DNA from: an uncultured Bacteroidales bacterium
GTDB lineage: Bacteria > Bacteroidota > Bacteroidia > Bacteroidales > Paludibacteraceae
Length of the DNA: 19,160 nucleotides
NCBI GenBank assembly: GCA_934725535.1
Contig: CAKVBV010000047.1
Location: 1 to 19,160, forward strand
Direction: 5' to 3'
The translations under genes were made by a program, and so were the position numbers. The notes below the pieces were generated by a model. The model was given only the letters and a program-made list of their open reading frames with translations. It did not search any database and was not told the DNA's origin. Shown one piece after another: positions 1-6,484 of the stretch. The first letter of the stretch is position 1, and the number at the start of each line of letters is the position of its first letter.

Positions 1-1
1 T

Positions 2-18
2 GATTAGTATGTGATTAA
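2..18 (+). repeat. Left copy of 17-base inverted terminal repeat
   Basis: GATTAGTATGTGATTAA occurs here on the plus strand and again, exactly, on the minus strand at 19143-19159. The two copies sit one base in from each end of the window. Similarity stops after this core: GCCGACC follows here, while CGAGTGG follows at the other end. I infer a copy of a dispersed intergenic repeat. The element may extend beyond the window. Confidence 0.7.
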
Positions 19-87
19 GCCGACCATTACGAACCCTTACCGAAGCCGCAGCACGCCCATCCGCAGCAAGTGTTTTATCATCCGCAC

Positions 88-118
88 TTGCATAATCGGC
101 ATTTTTTTTATAACTTTG
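88..118 (+). promoter_or_regulatory. Bacteroidetes-type promoter for the uvrD operon
   Basis: TTG at 88-90 is followed after 20 bases by TAACTTTG at 111-118. This matches the Bacteroidetes -33/-7 pattern (TTTG, then TAnnTTTG). Transcription would start near 123-126, giving a leader of about 20 bases before the ATG at 145. This supports that ATG over an upstream in-frame ATG at position 70, which would lie ahead of the transcription start. Confidence 0.75.
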
Positions 119-144
119 CGGCAAATAATCTCATCTGTAGCGAT

Positions 145-2433
145 ATGAACTATCTCAACGAACTGAATCCCTCGCAACGGGCGGCTGTGGAATATAACGA
201 TGGACCCCAACTGGTGATTGCCGGTGCAGGGTCGGGCAAAACACGTGTCCTGACCTACAAGATTGCCTACCTCTTGGAGCAAGGCATTCCTGCCGGGCAT
301 ATTCTGGCACTTACCTTCACCAACAAGGCAGCAAGGGAGATGAAAAGCCGTATCGCACAACTGGTGGGAGACGACACCGCACGTTACCTCTGGATGGGTA
401 CTTTCCATGCTATCTGTGCGCGTATCCTGCGGCTGGAGGCGGACAAGTTAGGCTACACGCGGGACTATTCGATATACGACACCGCCGACTCCAAGTCCCT
501 GCTCAAGCATATCGTCAAGGATATGCAGTTGGACGAGAAAATCTACAAGCCCGCTGTACTCCTCGGACGTATCTCTATGGCGAAAAACCACCTCCTTTCG
601 CCCACACAATACGCCGCAAACCGCGAGTTCACTATGCAAGACCGCTTCGAGAGACTCTACGAGATGACGCGCATCTATACCGAGTACAACCGTCGTCTGC
701 GCGCTGCCAATGCCATGGATTTCGACGATTTGCTCTTTATGACCAATGTCCTCTTCAAGCAGCACGAGGATGTCTTGCACAAGTATCAGGACATCTTCCA
801 ATATGTCTTGGTGGACGAGTACCAGGATACCAACTATTCACAATACCTGATAGTCAAACGCCTGTCCGAACCGCAAAACCACGTCTGCGTTGTGGGAGAT
901 GATGCACAGTCTATCTATTCCTTCCGGGGAGCGAACATCGAGAATATCCTCACCTTCCAGAAGGGCTATGCCAATGCGCAACTCTTCAAACTGGAACGCA
1001 ACTATCGCTCTACCCAAACCATAGTCAATGCGGCTAACTCACTTATCCGTCACAACAAAGGACAGATATTCAAAGAGGTCTATTCCGAAAAAGAACAGGG
1101 TACTCCCTTGCACCTTTCCACATTTATGACCGACCGCGACGAAGCACAGGCGGTAGCGCAACAGATAAAAATGCTGATGAAAATGGGTGCCAAAGACGAC
1201 CTCTCCTACAACGATATCGCTGTCATGTACCGCACCAACGCACAGTCACGTGTCATTGAGGACGAACTGCGCCGACTCGCTATACCGTATCGTATCTATG
1301 GTGGCACATCGTTCTACCAGCGCAAAGAAATCAAAGATGCTATCGCATACTTCCGTATCGCGGTCAATTCCGCGGACAACGAGGCTTTGCTGCGCGTCAT
1401 CAACTTCCCTGTTCGGGGTATCGGAGACACCACTATGGCGCGTGTCAGCGAAGCCGCAAGAACACTCAATATGCCAATCTTCGAAATCATAGCAGACCCT
1501 GACGGAGCAAATCTGGAGGTCAGCACGGCGACCAAAAAGAAACTTACTGACTTCGCACAGATGGTTCAGCGCTTCGCACAACGTGCCGAAAAGGAAGATG
1601 CCTACACCCTGGCCGAAGACATCCTCCGAGAATCGGGCATCATGCGCGATGCCAAGTCCGACACCTCCCAAGAGGGTATCGCACGCGTGGAGAACCTCCA
1701 AGAGATGCTCAGCGGTATTCATGAGTTCGTGGACAACCGCAGTAAGCAGGACATTGACTTTACACCTATGACCGATTTCTTGGCGGAAGTCAGCCTCCTC
1801 ACCGACCAGGACGAACGCCAAAACGATGACCAACCGCGTGTTACCCTCTTCACTGTGCACTCCGCCAAAGGGCTTGAGTTCCGTATAGCCTTTATTGTCG
1901 GACTGGAAGAGAACCTCTTCCCCTCACAGTTCTGCCAGTCCCCTAAGGACTTGGAGGAGGAACGACGACTCCTCTATGTTGCCATCACGCGCGCTATGGA
2001 GCAATGCTACCTTATGAACGCACGACAACGCTTCCGCAATGGGCAGACCACGTTCTCCTCTCCCTCACGGTTTATCAAGGATATCGACCGACGATTTATT
2101 CAGCAAGTGGACGCTTCTACTATGGGAAAAGGCAGCCTGTTAAGCACGCCGAAAGGCTATAAACCGACCAATACCGCATCGCCTTCCACCACACAAACAG
2201 CCCCCGCACCGCAGAACCTGCGACGTACCACAGGCGCTCTGGAGAAGACAGCAAAGAAATCCATACGCTGTGAGTGGAAAAAAGACGACCGTATCAACCA
2301 CCGTACCTTTGGCGACGGTACGGTCTTGGAGGTCTATCGCGAGAACGAAAACGACAAAATTGACATCCTCTTCGACAACGTAGGCAAGAAAACGCTGCTC
2401 CTTACCTATGCCAAACTGACAAGAATACAATAG
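145..2433 (+). CDS. uvrD: UvrD/PcrA-type superfamily 1 DNA helicase
   Basis: ATP-dependent 3'-5' DNA helicase that unwinds DNA in nucleotide excision and mismatch repair and displaces RecA or stalled complexes. The 762-residue protein has Walker A AGAGSGKT at about 26-33, the DEYQDTN motif II at about 224-230, GDDAQSIYSFRGA (motif III) at about 251-263, and a motif V region with TVHSAKGLEF. The C-terminal part ends in a small Tudor-like domain (WKKDDRINH, then FGDGTVLEV), which favours PcrA/UvrD over Rep. I chose the ATG at 145 because MNYLNELNPSQ matches the family's usual N-terminus and the promoter lies just upstream. It is the first gene of a repair operon with two alkyltransferase-family genes. 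The split between the names UvrD and PcrA is uncertain; the family is not. Confidence 0.95.
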   Translation: MNYLNELNPSQRAAVEYNDGPQLVIAGAGSGKTRVLTYKIAYLLEQGIPAGHILALTFTNKAAREMKSRIAQLVGDDTARYLWMGTFHAICARILRLEADKLGYTRDYSIYDTADSKSLLKHIVKDMQLDEKIYKPAVLLGRISMAKNHLLSPTQYAANREFTMQDRFERLYEMTRIYTEYNRRLRAANAMDFDDLLFMTNVLFKQHEDVLHKYQDIFQYVLVDEYQDTNYSQYLIVKRLSEPQNHVCVVGDDAQSIYSFRGANIENILTFQKGYANAQLFKLERNYRSTQTIVNAANSLIRHNKGQIFKEVYSEKEQGTPLHLSTFMTDRDEAQAVAQQIKMLMKMGAKDDLSYNDIAVMYRTNAQSRVIEDELRRLAIPYRIYGGTSFYQRKEIKDAIAYFRIAVNSADNEALLRVINFPVRGIGDTTMARVSEAARTLNMPIFEIIADPDGANLEVSTATKKKLTDFAQMVQRFAQRAEKEDAYTLAEDILRESGIMRDAKSDTSQEGIARVENLQEMLSGIHEFVDNRSKQDIDFTPMTDFLAEVSLLTDQDERQNDDQPRVTLFTVHSAKGLEFRIAFIVGLEENLFPSQFCQSPKDLEEERRLLYVAITRAMEQCYLMNARQRFRNGQTTFSSPSRFIKDIDRRFIQQVDASTMGKGSLLSTPKGYKPTNTASPSTTQTAPAPQNLRRTTGALEKTAKKSIRCEWKKDDRINHRTFGDGTVLEVYRENENDKIDILFDNVGKKTLLLTYAKLTRIQ

Positions 2434-2458
2434 GTAGTGTTTCTTTTGCTACAATAAT

Positions 2459-2995
2459 ATGCCCGCTTCACCTGCTCCAAATACTATCTGTACACAGGTC
2501 TGGCATTCACCTTGCGGGGATTTGCTGCTTGGCTCATTGGGCGACCGGCTATGCCTTTGCGACTGGACGAACCGACGCAATGCTTCTGCTGTCCTGTCGC
2601 GCCTGAAGCGTTACTCCCACGCAGACATAATAGAGCAGAATAGTAGTGTTATTGATTTGGCAGTCAGCCAATTGGACGAGTATTTTCATAGCACGCGCCG
2701 AACGTTCTCTGTCCCTCTTCTTTTAGCAGGTACGCCCTTCCAACAAGCCGTCTGGACAGCATTGCAAGGCATACCTTATGGCACCACTCTCACCTATTTG
2801 CAATTGGCAGAGCGGATAGGCTGCCCGCAATCGGTACGTGCTGTGGCAAACGCTGTAGGAGCCAACGCGATGTCTGTTATTGTCCCCTGCCACAGGATAA
2901 TCGGCACCAACGGAACCCTCACAGGCTACGCAGGCGGTCTTCCTGCCAAGCGTTTCCTTTTGCACTTGGAGGCTGCCGGGCGGATTGCACAATGA
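2459..2995 (+). CDS. ogt: Methylated-DNA--[protein]-cysteine S-methyltransferase (Ogt/MGMT)
   Basis: Suicide repair protein that moves the alkyl group from O6-alkylguanine or O4-alkylthymine in DNA to its own cysteine. The 178-residue protein has an N-terminal ribonuclease-like domain (about 1-85) and a C-terminal alkyltransferase domain. Visible motifs are IPYGTTLTY (about 105-113), the arginine-finger helix QSVRAVANAVGAN (about 124-136), and the active site PCHRI with Cys144. The downstream LTGYAGGLPAKRFLL segment, which shapes the alkyl-binding pocket, is intact, so it should be active. It starts 25 bases after uvrD without an obvious promoter of its own and is probably co-transcribed. There is no Ada regulatory domain. 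Confidence 0.93.
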   Translation: MPASPAPNTICTQVWHSPCGDLLLGSLGDRLCLCDWTNRRNASAVLSRLKRYSHADIIEQNSSVIDLAVSQLDEYFHSTRRTFSVPLLLAGTPFQQAVWTALQGIPYGTTLTYLQLAERIGCPQSVRAVANAVGANAMSVIVPCHRIIGTNGTLTGYAGGLPAKRFLLHLEAAGRIAQ

Positions 2996-3001
2996 ATAGT
3001 G

Positions 3002-3316
3002 ATGAATACCGCGCAGTTCCGAGAGGATGTATATAGTATTGTTGCTGCCATTCCGTATGGCAAGGTGCTGACGTATGGGCAGGTAGCACAGTTGGCAGGC
3101 TGTCCCAACCATTCCCGTTTGGTAGGGCATATCTTGTGTGGTGCCGCTTCTTCCGTCCACTTGCCGTGCCACCGCGTGGTCAACGCGCAAGGTCGCCCCG
3201 CCCCTGTCTGGCAGGAGCAGCGTTCTCTCCTCAAAGCCGAAAGCGTCCCTTTCCGTCCCAATGGCTGTGTAGATATGCACCTTGCCCAATGGGACTACCG
3301 GACTCTTGCGGAATAA
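3002..3316 (+). CDS. Small MGMT-fold protein, alkyltransferase-like (ATL/YbaZ family) but with PCHR
   Basis: A 104-residue protein equal to the DNA-binding domain of alkyltransferases. It shows IPYGKVLTYGQVA, the arginine-finger helix around HSRLVGHIL, PCHRV and then NAQGR, and an ATL-like tail ending VDMHLAQWDY. Classical ATLs such as E. coli YbaZ have Trp in place of the active cysteine (PWHR) and hand alkylated bases to nucleotide excision repair. This one keeps Cys56 but has the short ATL frame and lacks the usual GYAGG pocket loop. Its substrate handling is therefore uncertain: it could be a damage sensor or a minimal alkyltransferase. The start is the ATG at 3002; the GTG just before it at 2999 is in frame. 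It lies six bases after ogt, probably in the same operon. Confidence 0.85.
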   Translation: MNTAQFREDVYSIVAAIPYGKVLTYGQVAQLAGCPNHSRLVGHILCGAASSVHLPCHRVVNAQGRPAPVWQEQRSLLKAESVPFRPNGCVDMHLAQWDYRTLAE

Positions 3317-3341
3317 GTGGTTTCTGTCTCGTCCCAAGACT

Positions 3342-3437
3342 ATTGTTCCACGCTTCTATATACGGGTGGATAGCGAGAGGATAGCGAGTGGATAGCCTGT
3401 CCGTAAACAGACAATAAATCCATTGTTCCACGCTCCT
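3342..3437. repeat. Direct repeat pair flanking a tandem-repeat block
   Basis: ATTGTTCCACGCTTCT (3342-3357) recurs as ATTGTTCCACGCTCCT (3422-3437), with 15 of 16 bases the same and the copies 80 bases apart. They bracket the 11-base tandem array at 3368-3400. Each copy contains TGTTCCACG, which equals one half of the parS consensus, but the other half is absent. All of this fills the 129-base spacer between the convergent alkyltransferase-like and tsaE genes. I see no convincing intrinsic terminator there; the CTGT/ACAG pairing at 3397-3410 is weak. Confidence 0.65.
3368..3400 (+). repeat. 11-base tandem repeat, three units
   Basis: GGATAGCGAGA, GGATAGCGAGT and GGATAGCCTGT follow one another without gaps. 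Two similar units lie on the minus strand at 19116-19137. The 12-base string CGAGTGGATAGC is identical in both places (3385-3396 plus; 19131-19142 minus). The array is non-coding. I infer a small dispersed intergenic repeat family; its function is unknown. Confidence 0.75.
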
Positions 3438-3445
3438 GACACGTG

Positions 3446-3895
3446 TTATTCCACCCGTAATGTGCGCGTTCCGTCGGGCATCTCGGTGATATAAACCCAG
3501 ACGGTGTCGTCGGGCAGGAGGGGTTCAATCATCTCAGGCCACTCGATGAAGCAGTAGTTGCCCGAATAGAGGTAGTCCTCCGCGCCGAAATCCATCGCCT
3601 CGCGGATGTCCTTGAGACGATAGCAGTCGAAGTGATAGACCTGCGGCACGTCGCCCTGCACATCATAGACATTGACCAAGGCGAAGGTGGGGCTGTTGAC
3701 TACGTCGTCGGTGCCCAAGTCTTCGCATAGTTGTTTGATGAAGGTCGTCTTGCCTGCACCCATCTTGCCGCAGAAGGCAAAGACACGATGTGGAACACAT
3801 TGTTTGAGAATATCCGTGGCAGGCACTGTCTGCCCCTGTTCGTTGATGAGCAAAAGCCCACCATTTTCGCCTGTTTTTATTGTGTAGTTGTACAT
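3446..3895 (-). CDS. tsaE: tRNA threonylcarbamoyladenosine biosynthesis ATPase TsaE
   Basis: ATPase needed, with TsaB and TsaD, to place threonylcarbamoyl on A37 of tRNAs that read ANN codons (t6A). The 149-residue protein has Walker A GKMGAGKT at 43-50, the SPTF switch at 68-71, HFDCYRL at 88-94 and the IEWPE segment at about 117-121, all in the expected order and at normal family length. It is the last gene of the ten-gene minus-strand cluster, 22 bases after uvrC, and ends in the repeat-bearing spacer. The other t6A genes are not in the window. One substrate class is: the tRNA-Asn at 14604-14677 decodes AAY and has A37. Confidence 0.93.
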   Translation of the reverse strand: MYNYTIKTGENGGLLLINEQGQTVPATDILKQCVPHRVFAFCGKMGAGKTTFIKQLCEDLGTDDVVNSPTFALVNVYDVQGDVPQVYHFDCYRLKDIREAMDFGAEDYLYSGNYCFIEWPEMIEPLLPDDTVWVYITEMPDGTRTLRVE

Positions 3896-3917
3896 AGTTG
3901 TGGGAAATATTCGATTC

Positions 3918-5738
3918 TCAGCGCGATATTTTGCCGTGAAAATGCTCGTAAACTATTGAACCTGTGTGAGTTCCGAGTACTTGACGCAGGTCGTCCAATT
4001 CGGCTGCTTTAGCGCGGGCTACACTGCCATACTGACGCAATATCTTTTGCTTGGTGACAGGTCCAACTCCTTGTATATCATCGAGTTCGCTCTTTGTCTG
4101 AGACTTGCTGCGGTGCTTCTTGTGATAGGTAATGGCAAATCGGTGCACCTCGTCCTGTATTTCGACCATGAGTCGGAAGACTTCGTCGGTGACTTTCATA
4201 CCAAACTCCTTGGGCGGGAAGCCATAGAGCAGGACATTCGTGCGGTGCTTGTCGTCTTTCTTGAGTCCGGCGATGGGGATGTGCAGCCCGAGTTGGTCTT
4301 CCACTGCCTCGCGTATGGCGTGCATCTGCCCGATGCCTCCGTCGGCGATGATGAGGTCGGGTAGGGGGCTCCCCTCCTCGACAAGGCGGGCATAGCGTCT
4401 CCGTACGACCTCCCGCATGCTGGCGTAGTCATCGGCTCCAACGACCGTCTTTATCTCAAAACGCTTGTAGTCGCTCTTGCTCGGACGCGCTTTCTTGAAC
4501 ACTACGCAACCTGCCACGGCGTCTGTACCTTGGATATTCGAGTTGTCGAAACTGTCTATCCACATCGGTAGGGTAGGGAGCCCGAGGAGTTGCTGCAGGT
4601 TGGTGAGGATACGCACGGCACGCTGGTCGGGGTTGAGTTTGTCGTCCTGCTTCAGACGGTCTTGTTTGTACTGATGCACATTCTGCATGGCGAGGTCGAG
4701 TAGTTTCTTCTTGTCCCCGCCAAGGGCGATGTTGATATGGAGGTTTTCGTCAGTTATATCAGGAATAAACGGGACAATGACCTCCTTTGTCGTACTGCCT
4801 AACTGCTCCCTGAGTTCCCAAATGCCCATAGCCAGTATCTCCTCACGGGGCTCGTCCAACTGCTTCTTGTACTCGATAGTCTGCCCTTGTACGATACTTC
4901 CCTTGTGGACATGAAGCATAGAAATATACACGTTCTGCCCCATTTCATCGTAACCAAAGACATCTACGTCACCGGCAGTGGAGTTGGTGATGACGGTTTT
5001 GCTCTTGAAATGCTCCAGTAAATCGTACTTTTCCTTGATTTCACCGGCTTCTTCGTAGCGCATTTGGGCAGACAAAGCCTGCATTTCTGCCTCCATCTGG
5101 CGGCTTATCTCGTGGGCATCACCACGGATAATTTGACGAGCGGCGTCCACATATCCCCTGTATTTGACGGGGTCTATCTTGTTTTCGCAGATGCCGCAGC
5201 AGGTGCCGAGGTGATACTTGAGGCAGACTTTGTATTTGCCATCGTTCACACCCCGTTGGGTCATGTAGGTGTTGCAGGTGCGAATAGGGTAGAGTTTGTG
5301 TATCAACTCTATCACCAAGTCCACCGTATAGCCGAAACTATAGGGCCCGTAGTACTCCCCTGCGCCCTTCACGATATGGCGCGTCTTGAAGATACGCGGA
5401 AACTCCTCTTTGGTAATGCAGATACTTGGATAACTCTTGCCGTCCTTCAGCAAGATGTTGTAATGCGGTTGGTATTTCTTGATGAGGTTGTTCTCCAAGA
5501 GAAAAGCATCTTGCTCGCTGTCCACCACCACATAACGTATGTCGGCTATGTTCTTGACAAGTTGCTTGGTCTTGAACCTGTCCTGCTCCTTATGGAAATA
5601 ACTGCTTACACGACGGTGGAGGTTCTTAGCCTTGCCAACGTAGATTACTTCACCCTCCTCGTTGAAGTATTGGTACACACCTGGCTTCTCCGGTATGCGT
5701 TGGAGTATCTGTCGTATGTGCTCATCGTTACGCGTCAT
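3918..5738 (-). CDS. uvrC: Excinuclease ABC subunit UvrC
   Basis: Dual-incision nuclease of nucleotide excision repair, recruited by UvrB at damaged DNA. The 606-residue protein has an N-terminal GIY-YIG nuclease (GVY at 20-22, YVG at 33-35, Arg42/43, candidate catalytic Glu82). Four cysteines at 155, 172, 180 and 184 are placed as in UvrCs reported to carry an iron-sulphur cluster. A UVR (UvrB-binding) motif lies at about 215-243, followed by the RNase H-like second nuclease (Asp398, Asp466 in IADGG, His532) and a helix-hairpin-helix pair from about 550 to the end. All parts are intact. It sits 110 bases after apt. That gap holds a repeat pair that could be an operator or promoter region. 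Confidence 0.97.
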   Translation of the reverse strand: MTRNDEHIRQILQRIPEKPGVYQYFNEEGEVIYVGKAKNLHRRVSSYFHKEQDRFKTKQLVKNIADIRYVVVDSEQDAFLLENNLIKKYQPHYNILLKDGKSYPSICITKEEFPRIFKTRHIVKGAGEYYGPYSFGYTVDLVIELIHKLYPIRTCNTYMTQRGVNDGKYKVCLKYHLGTCCGICENKIDPVKYRGYVDAARQIIRGDAHEISRQMEAEMQALSAQMRYEEAGEIKEKYDLLEHFKSKTVITNSTAGDVDVFGYDEMGQNVYISMLHVHKGSIVQGQTIEYKKQLDEPREEILAMGIWELREQLGSTTKEVIVPFIPDITDENLHINIALGGDKKKLLDLAMQNVHQYKQDRLKQDDKLNPDQRAVRILTNLQQLLGLPTLPMWIDSFDNSNIQGTDAVAGCVVFKKARPSKSDYKRFEIKTVVGADDYASMREVVRRRYARLVEEGSPLPDLIIADGGIGQMHAIREAVEDQLGLHIPIAGLKKDDKHRTNVLLYGFPPKEFGMKVTDEVFRLMVEIQDEVHRFAITYHKKHRSKSQTKSELDDIQGVGPVTKQKILRQYGSVARAKAAELDDLRQVLGTHTGSIVYEHFHGKISR

Positions 5739-5772
5739 GCGTCTTGTCCGAAAACTACCTCATTGGTGTAAT

Positions 5773-5826
5773 TTGTCCACATCGTCTTCGTCTAATTCAT
5801 GCAAAATAGACGATAATTGTCCACAT
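5773..5826. promoter_or_regulatory. Paired DnaA-box-like direct repeats with an inverted repeat, upstream of uvrC
   Basis: TTGTCCACAT occurs at 5773-5782 and 5817-5826, 44 bases apart in the same orientation. TTGTCCACA matches the DnaA-box form common in actinobacteria and differs by one base from TTATCCACA. Between them, CGTCTA (5789-5794) is the exact inverse of TAGACG (5807-5812), and ATCGTCT (5781-5787) of AGACGAT (5808-5814). The gap is non-coding and lies ahead of uvrC. This could be a DnaA-binding or repressor site, or chance. I saw no clear TAnnTTTG box for uvrC; the minus-strand CTATTTTG at 5802-5809 is one base short of it. Confidence 0.4.
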
Positions 5827-5848
5827 TAAGAATGTCTGTGATGTTGTT

Positions 5849-6373
5849 TCAGCACTTCAATAGGCTGCTGACTCCTACATCGGAACCTAACTTGTCTCTG
5901 CCATTCAGTGCAGCCAATTCCACCACAAAGTTGATATACACTTTCTTTACTCCGAATTTATGTACCAACTCCAGTGCAGCCGCCATAGAGCCGCCGGTGG
6001 CGAGCAGGTCGTCATGCAACAGCACTACATCGTCCTTGGTGAGAGCGTCTTTGTGCATCTGGATTTTGTCCACGCCATACTCTTTTGCATAACTGACTTC
6101 GTAGGTGTCAGACGGCAATTTCCCGGGCTTGCGCACAGGCACAAAGCCCGCATTCAGTTCGATAGCCACTGCCGGTGCCAGGATAAAGCCGCGGGACTCG
6201 ATACCGACCACCTTGGTAATACCGCACTCACGATACAGACTTACAATCTCATCACGCATCCAACGCAGACAATCCGGTCGCTGAAAGACGGTGGTAAGGT
6301 CTTTGAACATAATCCCTTGCACAGGGAAATCAGGTACGTTCCTGATGTTTGCAATTACTTCTTCTGCTGTCAT
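5849..6373 (-). CDS. apt: Adenine phosphoribosyltransferase
   Basis: Purine-salvage enzyme joining adenine to PRPP to give AMP and pyrophosphate in the cytosol. The 174-residue protein has a normal length and the type-I phosphoribosyltransferase PRPP loop VVLLHDDLLATGGS at about 116-129. FPVQGIMFKDLT (about 16-27), GIESRGF (57-63) and RKPGKLP (81-87) are the adenine-specific family landmarks. It lies between mnmG (111-base gap with a parS site) and uvrC (110-base gap), in the same direction as both. I see no good Bacteroidetes promoter box in its upstream gap, so read-through from upstream genes is likely. Confidence 0.96.
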   Translation of the reverse strand: MTAEEVIANIRNVPDFPVQGIMFKDLTTVFQRPDCLRWMRDEIVSLYRECGITKVVGIESRGFILAPAVAIELNAGFVPVRKPGKLPSDTYEVSYAKEYGVDKIQMHKDALTKDDVVLLHDDLLATGGSMAAALELVHKFGVKKVYINFVVELAALNGRDKLGSDVGVSSLLKC

Positions 6374-6450
6374 AGTATTCTGTTTTTATTTGTTTCCTGT
6401 AGGATAGTTTGCTCTTATCTTATTGATATTCATTGATTAGTCAGAGGTGA

Positions 6451-6466
6451 TGTTTCACGTGGAACA
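6451..6466. promoter_or_regulatory. parS centromere-like site (ParB binding)
   Basis: TGTTTCACGTGGAACA is a full 16-base parS. Its reverse complement, TGTTCCACGTGAAACA, is the consensus known from Bacillus and is conserved across phyla. It lies in the non-coding gap 18 bases past the mnmG stop and 77 bases before the apt start. ParB loads on parS and recruits ParA and condensin for chromosome partition. Such sites cluster near the replication origin, often close to mnmG/gidA. It is the only full match I found in the window. Confidence 0.85.
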
Positions 6467-6484
6467 ATTATACGGATATAATTA

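Noticed and set aside
70..144. N-terminal extension of the helicase starting at position 70
   Set aside because: It would begin upstream of the predicted transcription start and add 25 residues not seen in the family; the ATG at 145 fits better.
1246..1860. 204-codon open frame on the minus strand opposite uvrD
   Set aside because: Antisense to the conserved helicase with no recognisable domain and no promoter.
2459..3316. ogt plus the following gene as one frameshifted gene or a broken duplicate
   Set aside because: Each reading frame has its own start, full alkyltransferase motif set and different tail; they are two distinct family members.
2723..3337. 204-codon minus-strand open frame across ogt and the ATL-like gene
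   Set aside because: Both plus-strand genes have complete motifs; the antisense frame has none.
3397..3413. CTGT...ACAG pairing as a terminator for the repair operon or tsaE
   Set aside because: Only four pairs and no T run on either strand.
5064..5771. 235-codon open frame on the plus strand opposite uvrC
   Set aside because: It lies almost entirely antisense to an intact, clearly conserved uvrC, and its translation matches no family I recognise. It is a frame shadow.
6471..6482. TATAAT-like sequence near the mnmG stop
   Set aside because: Bacteroidetes promoters use TAnnTTTG rather than TATAAT, and there is no plus-strand gene starting nearby.
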